NCBI GenBank assembly: GCA_003538495.1
Contig: DPSD01000241.1
Span: 1-5,878, forward strand
Direction of reading: 5' to 3'
Length of the DNA: 5,878 bases
Origin: Accumulibacter sp.
GTDB lineage: Bacteria > Pseudomonadota > Gammaproteobacteria > Burkholderiales > Rhodocyclaceae
Position 1 is the first letter of the stretch. Each line of letters opens with the position of its first letter. A program made the position numbers and the translations under genes. Under the pieces are notes generated by a model. It saw only the letters and a list, made by a program, of their open reading frames with translations, was not told where the DNA came from and searched no databases. Shown piece after piece: positions 1 through 5,344 of this stretch.

Positions 1-810
1 ACCAGTGGAACATCCCTCGAGTGGCTAAGCGCCTACAACGCGCCGCACTGGATGGATATTGGCGGGCAGATGGAATACAAGGGAATAACACAGCAACCGA
101 GCTACAGCCTTCCCCGATGGCAAAATGCGGATTCGAAGAAAGAGACCTTCGGCGTCAGCTGGATGCGCGACTTGATGCGGGCTCAAGAATACGCTGACCC
201 GCGATATCTGGCGGGCTTGACAACTACCGGATCCCGATTCACAGCTGGAATTGATGGAAATGGAAGCAACCCGGGCAAACATAGCGCCCACTGGCTGGGC
301 ATGAGCTTTGATCTTTCCGTCAAGCCCTATCTGGATGGGTATTTCATGAGTAGCCAGGCGGCCGAATTCCCGGCGACAATCACCATTGGAACTCTGACAG
401 CGCCCATTCCAGCGAAGAACAACGACTTCGCCTGGAGCAATGTCGCTGCCTTGGAATTAGCTGAGCAACTAAAAAATGAGCTCGATCCGGTTCATGGGAA
501 CGACTTCATGGGCAACGCCCTGCGCAACTTCCTAGCACTATATTCGGTGACGAGACAGGATCCACTTCCATCCAGCTTTGGCGTGGATTCCCTGCCCGCG
601 CGCAATGGGGAACGGGTTCGCAGTGCTCTCTTCGGTGATGGGGCGTTGACCAGCAGCCTGATCCAGCGAGTTATCGTCGGAGGAAGTGAGCCCAGTGAAG
701 CCAAGCATCTTCGAATGGGCGAAATCCTGGACTTGCTTGGGCTGAGTGGCTGGCGAAGGCTCCAAGTTTCACCGCACCATCATCACTTCCACGTGGACCT
801 CAACGCCCCA
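1..810 (+). other. LAS-type (M15/M74-like) zinc peptidase domain, N-terminal module
   Basis: LAS metallopeptidases (D-Ala-D-Ala carboxypeptidases, MepA-like murein endopeptidases, phage L-Ala-D-Glu peptidases) bind zinc through H-x(6)-D followed by H-x-H. Here S-A-H-W-L-G-M-S-F-D at 283-312 matches the SxHxxGxAxD pattern, with His at 289-291 and Asp at 310-312. About 157 residues later, HHHHFHVDL at 775-801 supplies H-x-H (784-792), resembling the HFHV motif of MepA-type enzymes. All three expected ligands are therefore present. The region between (TFGVSWMRDLM before the first motif, then a helical stretch with AALELAEQL) is larger than in compact LAS enzymes, suggesting an insertion. If active it could cut peptidoglycan peptides or other D-amino-acid or small-residue peptides. 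Activity is inferred from motifs only. It could be a degenerate binding module. Confidence 0.6.
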
Positions 811-3800
811 GGGCTCGAGAAAATCAGTAATTCCTCTTCTTCAATAGCTTCGTCTTCGTTTGTTTCGGCAAAACCGCCCGTAGAGGAGAGCACAATGGTT
901 CCGATGGATCTTCAACCGCCCTACGAAACCCGTGACTTTTCCGTTCTGGTAGCGCAAGTAGCGCCGCTTGGGAACTACGACGCAATCCTAGGACAGTGTC
1001 GGTTTGCGGAGCCAGGAGCCCCCCTTGATTCTGCGATCAATGGGATTCCAGTTCTAAGCTCTGTTGCCCAGTTCCTAAGGCTCCGACCAGGCCAGCGTCT
1101 TACTGATGTGCAAGTGAGAGTACTAAATCCACCCAAGCACGGCATCCTTGAGCTCGACCCGCACGAATCGTACCCGACCGGCGGCAACCATCACTACTTT
1201 CCGAATGTTGATTATCGAGGAAAAGATCAGATAACCTTCGAGGTGCAAGCTAACGGCAAGCGATTTAAGGTCGTCTTTACCATGTACGTCGTCGACAGTG
1301 TCGATAATGTTCCACCAGACGTGCTAATAAAATGTCCTAGAGAAGATCTCTATCATCGGATTGCCTCACCAAGCGACAACCCAAGTCTAAGAGAAATATC
1401 TGTCGATGGGCGACCGCCCATCTACGCCGTGCTGCCCGTGTCCCACGCGGACGTTATGATCGCAGAATATAATGTTGTCGCCCTGGTACTCAGTGAACTT
1501 GCACATGCCGCCTTAGGGGAGGCATTTAGCGAAGGCCGCAACTTTACCATCACCCTCTCCCCCACCGCCGCCGGCCACGGCTGGTTCATCGACCCCACAC
1601 CCTCTGACAATTCCGAATTCCTTCCCACCAGCAACCCGCTGGAGTGGATCGCCAGGCCGGGTGGCGGCGCCGAGGGCAGGATGGACCTGCGCACCGTCCT
1701 GCTGCACGAGTACGGCCACGTCGTTGGACTGGAGCACACCGCCGACAGCCACGACCTGATGGCGTCGACGCTCCTTCCCGGCGTCCGCCGGCTGCCCTCG
1801 TCCAGCGAACTCACCGCCTTGCGTGGGATGCTCTTCGGCGCCGACTCGGCACCGCTGCCCTACGACCCGTTCACCCCACCCGGCGCACCGCTGCCGCTGA
1901 GCCGCAGCCTGGGAAGCTTGCACAGCAGCCGCATCCGGCCCTCGGAGCCGGCCGATTCGAGTGCCGGCAGCCCGCGTCCTGGCCGCAGCCAGTTCGACAC
2001 CGCCGCCAACCTGACGCTGGAGAACCCGACCTTCACCAACGGCAGCGGCTGGACCACCACCGGCGAAGTCCTCTTCGTCGGGGACAGCGCCACCCTGAAG
2101 GAAAGCGCCGCGACACAGACCCGGCTCAACCAGGCTTTCGTGATCGGCGCCAACGATCGCTTCCTGGCTTTCAGCTTGAGCGGCATCGCCCTCGACGATA
2201 TCGATGGCGCCCCCGACGACGCCTTCGAAGTCGCCCTCATCGACGCCAGCAGCGGCCGCTCGCTGCTGCCTGGCACCGGTCTGGCCGACAATGACGCGAT
2301 CCTCAACCTGCAGGCCGACGGCAGCGAGCACCTGGCGGCGGGCGTCACCATCGTTGGCAACCCGGACGGTAGCCGCAGCGTCCTCATCGACCTGGCCGGC
2401 GTTGCCGCCGGCACGGTGGCAAACCTGTCCTTCGACCTGATTGGCTTTGGACGGGGCGCCGCTGCCACCAGCAGCCAGGTCACGATCAGTCAGCTCCGGC
2501 TCGGTGGCGCCGTGCGGGAAGCCCGCGACGACGAGGCGACGACCGCCGAAGACACGCCGGTGACCCTCGACCTGACGGGCAACGACCCTGGCGCCAGCCA
2601 GCCCGGCGTCTCGCCGGTGCTGGTCGACACGCCGATGCACGGCGAAGTCACGGTCGCCGCCGACGGCAGCTTCACCTACCGTCCCCAGGCCGACTGGCAT
2701 GGCGACGATCGTTTCACGTACCGGCTGCGTGGCAATGGCGTCGATTCCAACGTCGCCGTTGTCAGCCTCACCGTCACCCCGGTCAACGACGCTCCCACCA
2801 TCGTCGCGCGCAGCGTCACGCTCGATGAAGACAGCGAGGTCACGCTCGACCTTCTGGACGGGGCCAGCGATGTCGATGGCGACGCGTTGAGCGTCGCGAC
2901 CGCGAGCCCGCGGCACGGCACGCTGGTCGGCAACGCCGACGGTACCATCACCTACCGTCCGGTGGCCGACTTTTATGGCGAGGACAGCTTTCTGTGGACG
3001 GTCAGCGACGGCGAGCTGCAGACCGCGAGCCTGCTGCGGATCACGATCAACACTGTGAACGATGCGCCGGTCGCTGCCGACGACACCGCGACGCTTGCCG
3101 AGGACGGTCACATCGTCCTCGACCTGCTGGACAACGACCGTGACGCCGACGGCGATGCGCTGGCGCTGATCGTCGACCACCCGCCCGCGCACGGCACCCT
3201 CACGCGCGACGCCGAGCAGCGCGTGATCTACACGCCGGACGCCGACTGGAGCGGCGAAGACGCCTTTGGCTACCTCGTCGACGATGGTCTGGCGCGTTCT
3301 GGCGTGGCCACGGTGCGGCTGATCGTCTCGCCCCTGGCCGATGCACCGACGCTGGCGCTGATCGACCGCGCGGGCGCGGCGCGCGAAGTCTTCCGCACCG
3401 GCTGGGAGAGCGTTGCGAACGCGGACGGCGCTTCGACCGTGGTCAAGCAGGACCAGCTCGAAGGCTGGCGGCTGGTCAACCGGCCGCCAGCCAGTGCCGA
3501 TGGTGCAGTCGAGGTCTGGAGTAGCGGCGACCTCCTGCTCAATTTCCAGGGCAAGTGGCGAACGCTGTCGGCGGCTGCCGGCAATGGCCGGAACTGGCTT
3601 GAACTGGCCTACGCGGGCGGCAGCCTGCACCCGACCCAGGCGATCGAGCGCAGCATAGACACCGTCGCCGGGGCGACCTACACCGTGTCGCTCGACCTGG
3701 CCGGCGAGCCCGGCTACAGCGCCGACTTCGCGCGCGTCGGGATCGCCGTCGATGGCCAGCGGATCGGTTCGGAGGCCAGCACCAGTCCGCTGGACGGGCT

Positions 3801-5097
3801 TGCCTGGCAGACCCGCAGCTTCCAGTTCGTCGGTCGCGGCGGTCCGCAGACGCTGCGCATCGCCGCCGAGCCGGCGCGCTATCCGGGCAGGGGCCGCGGC
3901 CTGATGATCGACGACATCACGCTCCGTGAAGCGCTGCCGGCCGGTACCGGTTTCGAGGATACCGCCATCCGCCTGCCGGCGATCCGCGGCGGCCTCCTGG
4001 ATGCCGACGGCTCGGAAACGCTGGAGATGTTCATTGAAGGCTTGCCGCCGGCGGCGACGCTGAGCGACGGCGTGCACCGGTTCACGGCCACCGGTAACGC
4101 GGGTGGGAACGAGGAGGCGAGCGCGGCCGGCGTGCGGATCACGGGCTGGAATCTCGAACAGCTGTGGTTCACGCCACCGCCCGATGCGAACGGCCGCTTC
4201 GCGCTGACGGTCGTCGCGACGGCCATCGAGCAGGCTAATCAGGCTCGCGCCAGCACGTCAGCCACTCTGGCGATCACGGTGCTGCCGGTCAACGACGCGC
4301 CGGTGGCACGCGATGCGCGCCTGACGCTACCCGCCGGCGGCCGGATCGACATCGACCTGGCGGCGCTGGTCGGCGACGTCGATGGCGATACGCTGACGCT
4401 GAAGGTCGGCGATCCGGGCCACGGGACGGTCGCGCGGAACGCCGACGGCACCTGGCGCTACGTCCCGCAACCGCGCTACAGCGGCGCCGACGGTTTCACC
4501 TTCAGCGTCGCCGACGGTGCGCTGACGGCTACGGCGACCATCCGCCTGACGGTTACGCCGGCGAACGATCAACCGGGGCGGATGCCGCCGCTGGCTTCTT
4601 CCGCCTGGCGCGCCGCCCATGCACCATCCATACGCGATCGCGGCGATCTCGATCTGGCTGCGCTGGCAATCGATGGCCGAGGCGTCACCCTGGCGTCGAT
4701 ACCGTTCACCGACTGCGCGCCGGCCATTGATGCCGATCGGCTGGCGGTCGATGAGGGCCAAGGCGGCCCGGGCGACCGGGGTAAGCAGCGCTTCGCGGTG
4801 CGCTCGATGACAGCGCCGGATTTCCCGGCCAACGGCCCCGGCGGGCCCGCTTCGCTGCGGGTGCTCGCCAGCGCCGCGCTCGCTGCGGGTCGGTCGAGCG
4901 GCGAGCGTCAGGTCGTGAGCCAGCATAACGGACAGCCCACGCCGGCGGCGACGATCGACTGGCGCGGCAAACCAGCGGCCGGCCTTGGCGGCGCAGTGAT
5001 CCAGCAGAACAAGTGGCTGGCCGAGTTCCTCGGCGTCCAATCCAGGCAGAAAAGCCGTCCCGATCTGCCCGCCTGGCAGATCACGATCGACCGCTGA
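1..5097 (+). CDS. Giant modular surface protein with LAS-like and matrixin-like peptidase domains and cadherin-like repeats (5' partial)
   Basis: The frame is open from the first base to a TGA at 5095-5097. The first in-frame ATG (52) has no good ribosome binding site, and the residues before it (TSGTSLEWLSAYNAPHW) read as coding, so the true start and any signal peptide lie left of the window. At least 1,698 residues are visible. Domain order: LAS-type zinc-peptidase signature, Ser-rich linker, cadherin-like domain, metzincin with HExxHxxGxxH, beta-rich module, three cadherin-like repeats, jelly-roll-like module, Ig/VCBS-like segment, a fourth repeat, and a unique tail. Cysteines are very few (for example in GQC, IKC and TDC), which suits an extracellular protein. 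Proteins with this kind of architecture are usually secreted adhesins or matrix proteins. No RTX nonapeptides are visible, so the export route is unknown. GC rises sharply near 1,500-1,560. The modular surface-protein assignment is firm; substrate and biological role are not known. Confidence 0.9.
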   Translation, partial: TSGTSLEWLSAYNAPHWMDIGGQMEYKGITQQPSYSLPRWQNADSKKETFGVSWMRDLMRAQEYADPRYLAGLTTTGSRFTAGIDGNGSNPGKHSAHWLGMSFDLSVKPYLDGYFMSSQAAEFPATITIGTLTAPIPAKNNDFAWSNVAALELAEQLKNELDPVHGNDFMGNALRNFLALYSVTRQDPLPSSFGVDSLPARNGERVRSALFGDGALTSSLIQRVIVGGSEPSEAKHLRMGEILDLLGLSGWRRLQVSPHHHHFHVDLNAPGLEKISNSSSSIASSSFVSAKPPVEESTMVPMDLQPPYETRDFSVLVAQVAPLGNYDAILGQCRFAEPGAPLDSAINGIPVLSSVAQFLRLRPGQRLTDVQVRVLNPPKHGILELDPHESYPTGGNHHYFPNVDYRGKDQITFEVQANGKRFKVVFTMYVVDSVDNVPPDVLIKCPREDLYHRIASPSDNPSLREISVDGRPPIYAVLPVSHADVMIAEYNVVALVLSELAHAALGEAFSEGRNFTITLSPTAAGHGWFIDPTPSDNSEFLPTSNPLEWIARPGGGAEGRMDLRTVLLHEYGHVVGLEHTADSHDLMASTLLPGVRRLPSSSELTALRGMLFGADSAPLPYDPFTPPGAPLPLSRSLGSLHSSRIRPSEPADSSAGSPRPGRSQFDTAANLTLENPTFTNGSGWTTTGEVLFVGDSATLKESAATQTRLNQAFVIGANDRFLAFSLSGIALDDIDGAPDDAFEVALIDASSGRSLLPGTGLADNDAILNLQADGSEHLAAGVTIVGNPDGSRSVLIDLAGVAAGTVANLSFDLIGFGRGAAATSSQVTISQLRLGGAVREARDDEATTAEDTPVTLDLTGNDPGASQPGVSPVLVDTPMHGEVTVAADGSFTYRPQADWHGDDRFTYRLRGNGVDSNVAVVSLTVTPVNDAPTIVARSVTLDEDSEVTLDLLDGASDVDGDALSVATASPRHGTLVGNADGTITYRPVADFYGEDSFLWTVSDGELQTASLLRITINTVNDAPVAADDTATLAEDGHIVLDLLDNDRDADGDALALIVDHPPAHGTLTRDAEQRVIYTPDADWSGEDAFGYLVDDGLARSGVATVRLIVSPLADAPTLALIDRAGAAREVFRTGWESVANADGASTVVKQDQLEGWRLVNRPPASADGAVEVWSSGDLLLNFQGKWRTLSAAAGNGRNWLELAYAGGSLHPTQAIERSIDTVAGATYTVSLDLAGEPGYSADFARVGIAVDGQRIGSEASTSPLDGLAWQTRSFQFVGRGGPQTLRIAAEPARYPGRGRGLMIDDITLREALPAGTGFEDTAIRLPAIRGGLLDADGSETLEMFIEGLPPAATLSDGVHRFTATGNAGGNEEASAAGVRITGWNLEQLWFTPPPDANGRFALTVVATAIEQANQARASTSATLAITVLPVNDAPVARDARLTLPAGGRIDIDLAALVGDVDGDTLTLKVGDPGHGTVARNADGTWRYVPQPRYSGADGFTFSVADGALTATATIRLTVTPANDQPGRMPPLASSAWRAAHAPSIRDRGDLDLAALAIDGRGVTLASIPFTDCAPAIDADRLAVDEGQGGPGDRGKQRFAVRSMTAPDFPANGPGGPASLRVLASAALAAGRSSGERQVVSQHNGQPTPAATIDWRGKPAAGLGGAVIQQNKWLAEFLGVQSRQKSRPDLPAWQITIDR
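826..867 (+). other. Ser-rich interdomain linker
   Basis: This stretch encodes serines with a few small residues (SNSSSSIASSSFVS) directly after the LAS-like domain. Low-complexity Ser runs of this kind are usually flexible linkers. It separates the first peptidase-like module from the cadherin-like domain. Confidence 0.6.
883..897 (+). promoter_or_regulatory. Possible internal ribosome binding site and ATG
   Basis: GAGGAG at 883-888 lies six bases before an in-frame ATG at 895-897, a near-ideal Shine-Dalgarno spacing. Translation from here would give a product lacking the LAS-like domain, beginning MVPMDLQPPYE. The purines also encode the Glu-Glu of PPVEES, so the match may be chance. No promoter was identified upstream and no signal peptide follows the ATG. 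It may be a relic of the original start of a gene that was later fused to the LAS module. Confidence 0.25.
1015..1311 (+). other. Diverged cadherin-like domain between the two peptidase modules
   Basis: The landmarks of a cadherin-like (Cadherin_4/Big_9 type) repeat are present: NPPKHGILEL (from 1126) corresponds to the usual 'xPxHGTL' strand, and FPNVDYRGKDQITFEV (1198-1245) to the 'Y.P..dy.G.DsFtf.v' strand. It ends in a hydrophobic strand, KVVFTMYVVDS. It lacks the DxDGD calcium motif of the downstream repeats and has distinct, AT-richer codon use, so it is not a recent copy of them. Its likely role is a structural spacer. Confidence 0.6.
1429..1845 (+). other. Matrixin-like metzincin (M10-type) zinc protease domain
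   Basis: The zinc-binding motif HEYGHVVGLEH (1705-1737) is a perfect HExxHxxGxxH, with the three His ligands at 1705, 1717 and 1735 and the catalytic Glu at 1708. A Met-turn candidate, SHDLMAS, places Met at 1759-1761. Upstream, AAGHGWFIDPTP (1567-1602) and EF are landmarks I associate with matrixin-like domains of giant bacterial surface proteins, and GVRRLPS follows the Met-turn as in that group. The domain ends at LRGMLFG. The part before about 1495 is unlike the rest in composition, and the usual N-terminal helix of the fold is not obvious, so the fold may be incomplete or rebuilt. All catalytic residues are intact. The likely role is autoprocessing, shedding or cleavage of extracellular proteins. 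The motif is certain; activity is inferred. Confidence 0.82.
2008..2508 (+). other. Beta-rich adhesin module following the metzincin domain
   Basis: The segment begins NLTLENPTFTNGSGWTTTGEV and ends in VTISQLRLGG. In between it carries alternating strands with DDAFEVALIDASSGRSLL and DNDAILNLQADGS. This pattern (a 'gW...G' opening, 'FEVALlda', 'a.LNLQaDG', a closing 'v..v.L' strand) recalls the galactose-binding or lectin-like jelly-roll modules that often sit next to cadherin-like repeats in large secreted bacterial proteins. The ligand is unknown. It follows a Pro/Arg/Ser-rich linker (about 1850-2005). The family assignment is from pattern memory only and needs a profile search. Confidence 0.45.
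2524..2796 (+). repeat. Cadherin-like tandem repeat 1 (91 residues)
   Basis: The repeat opens ARDDEATTAEDTPVTLDL, carries the strands MHGEVTVAADGSFTYRPQ and DWHGDDRFTYRL, and closes TPVNDAP (VNDAP at 2782-2796). It belongs to the 'tandem-95' cadherin-like class (Cadherin_4/Big_9). Unlike repeats 2-4 it lacks a clear DxDGD calcium loop, having GNDPGASQPG instead. Its role is a rigid spacer or cell-cell contact module. Confidence 0.75.
2797..3069 (+). repeat. Cadherin-like tandem repeat 2 (91 residues)
   Basis: The repeat starts VTLDEDSEVTLDLLD, with a DVDGD calcium-type loop at 2869-2883, then RHGTLVGNADGTITYRPVAD, FYGEDSFLWTVSDG, and a closing VNDAP at 3055-3069. It is exactly 273 bases from the VNDAP of repeat 1, so the two are in register. 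It is the most canonical copy in the array. Confidence 0.8.
3070..3348 (+). repeat. Cadherin-like tandem repeat 3 (93 residues)
   Basis: The repeat starts ADDTATLAEDGHIVLDLLDND, with DADGD at 3142-3156, AHGTLTRDAEQRVIYTPDAD and WSGEDAFGYLVDDG, and closes with a degenerate linker, LADAP (3334-3348), in place of VNDAP. It is two residues longer than its neighbours. The array is interrupted after it by a different module. Confidence 0.78.
3385..3936 (+). other. Jelly-roll-like (galactose-binding-type) module interrupting the repeat array
   Basis: Features include FRTGWESVA, then DQLEGWRLVN, VEVWSSGDLLLNF, GRNWLELAY, IERSIDTVAGATYTVSLDLAGEPGY, a 'WQTRSFQF' strand, and a closing LMIDDITLREA. The order 'E....W....vE.W......NG..WlEL.........i.t..G..Y.lsfd......iDdi.l' is typical of DUF642/CBM-like jelly rolls and phage or surface galactose-binding domains. 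Such domains usually bind polysaccharide, which would make this the best candidate for a matrix- or cell-wall-binding part. The ligand is not predictable here. Confidence 0.6.
3937..4302 (+). other. Degenerate Ig/VCBS-like domain
   Basis: It begins GTGFEDTAIRLPAI and has DADGSETL at 4000-4020, a DxDG-type loop. It continues IEGLPPAATLSDG, WNLEQLWFTPPPDANGRFALTVVAT and a closing TLAITVLPVNDAP (VNDAP at 4288-4302). The 'EdT...lp......DaDGSEtL...i.glP.gatl' pattern is well known in VCBS/Ig-like domains of large RTX-type adhesins. At about 122 residues it is longer than the cadherin-like repeats, and it bridges the jelly-roll module to repeat 4. Confidence 0.65.
4303..4575 (+). repeat. Cadherin-like repeat 4 (91 residues), separated from the array
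   Basis: The repeat starts ARDARLTLPAGGRIDIDLAAL, with DVDGD at 4375-4389, GHGTVARNADGTWRYVPQ, YSGADGFTFSVADG, and a closing TPANDQP, a degenerate linker. Its length equals repeats 1 and 2. It is the last recognisable repeat before the unique tail. Confidence 0.78.
4576..5097 (+). other. C-terminal tail without recognisable domain
   Basis: These 173 residues plus stop carry no cadherin or RTX signature. The first part is rich in Ala, Gly, Pro, Arg and Asp and looks disordered (for example GQGGPGDRGKQR). The last ~50 residues look more structured: IDWRGKP near 4954-4974, and KWLAEFLGV (5011-5037) before a charged end, ITIDR. The Trp-containing terminal motifs could be a secretion or sorting signal, since type I substrates carry theirs at the C-terminus. 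I cannot assign a family. There is no LPXTG, no PEP-CTERM tripartite signal and no beta-barrel signature. Confidence 0.4.
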
Positions 5098-5098
5098 G

Positions 5099-5154
5099 TG
5101 GGCGCGGGATTCGACAGCGGGCAACCGGAACGAGAAGGGCCAGACCTGCGCCCA
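5099..5154 (+). terminator. Stem-loop just after the giant gene's stop
   Basis: TGGGCGCGGG (5099-5108) pairs with CCTGCGCCCA (5145-5154), giving ten base pairs including one G-U and a 36-base loop. It begins one base after the TGA. No T-run follows, so it does not fit a classical intrinsic terminator. It may stabilise the mRNA 3' end or act with Rho. High GC makes chance stems common, so confidence is low. Confidence 0.25.
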
Positions 5155-5249
5155 TCGCCGACCTTGCCCGCCCGCAGCGGCGCGGTTGCCCTCAAGCTCC
5201 CGGAATCACGGCGGACACCGCGACCCACCAGGCGGCCCGCTCCCGCGCG

Positions 5250-5286
5250 AAAAGAAATGCCTCGGCGCAGACCGATTCGCGAAGGC
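5250..5286 (-). terminator. Probable intrinsic terminator of uup
   Basis: Read on the minus strand, GCCTTCGCG (5286-5278) pairs with CGCCGAGGC (5267-5259) around a ten-base loop, with one mismatch and one G-U. It is followed at once by ATTTCTTTT (5258-5250). The hairpin starts 58 bases past the uup stop. The T-rich tract after the stem is striking in such GC-rich DNA and supports a Rho-independent terminator. The stem imperfection lowers confidence. Confidence 0.45.
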
Positions 5287-5344
5287 CTTGGTCCCCGTGC
5301 GACTAGAGCCGGCTAGCGAGACAAGCAGGGCTACAAGGGCAGCT

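Noticed and set aside
1644..2294. Overlapping plus-strand frame of 216 codons
   Set aside because: It is an Arg/Pro-rich frame-shifted shadow of the metzincin and following module, with no ribosome binding site or domain.
1513..4077. Open frame of 854 codons on the minus strand, antisense to the giant gene
   Set aside because: The translation is Arg/Gly/Val/Ala-rich with no domain I recognise, and it mirrors a plus-strand gene with clear domains. Strong GC3 bias removes stops from the antisense frame. Its limit near the composition break supports that explanation.
2524..4575. RTX calcium nonapeptide repeats
   Set aside because: DxDGD loops occur once per domain at about 91-residue spacing. 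There are no consecutive GGxGxDxUx nonamers, so these are cadherin-like loops.
4327..5124. Minus-strand frame of 265 codons over the 3' end of the giant gene
   Set aside because: It is antisense to repeat 4 and the tail, Arg/Ala-rich and without motifs, so it is a GC shadow.
5117..5191. Inverted repeats sharing one arm: gcgggcaa (5117-5124) with 5164-5171, and gggcaaccg (5119-5127) with 5183-5191
   Set aside because: They are short, widely spaced, mutually exclusive and in GC-rich DNA. They are probably chance and compete with the better stem at 5099-5154.
5098..5316. Small plus-strand frames after the giant gene's stop
   Set aside because: They are short and Pro/Arg-rich, have no ribosome binding site, and overlap the uup terminator. 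No support for a gene.
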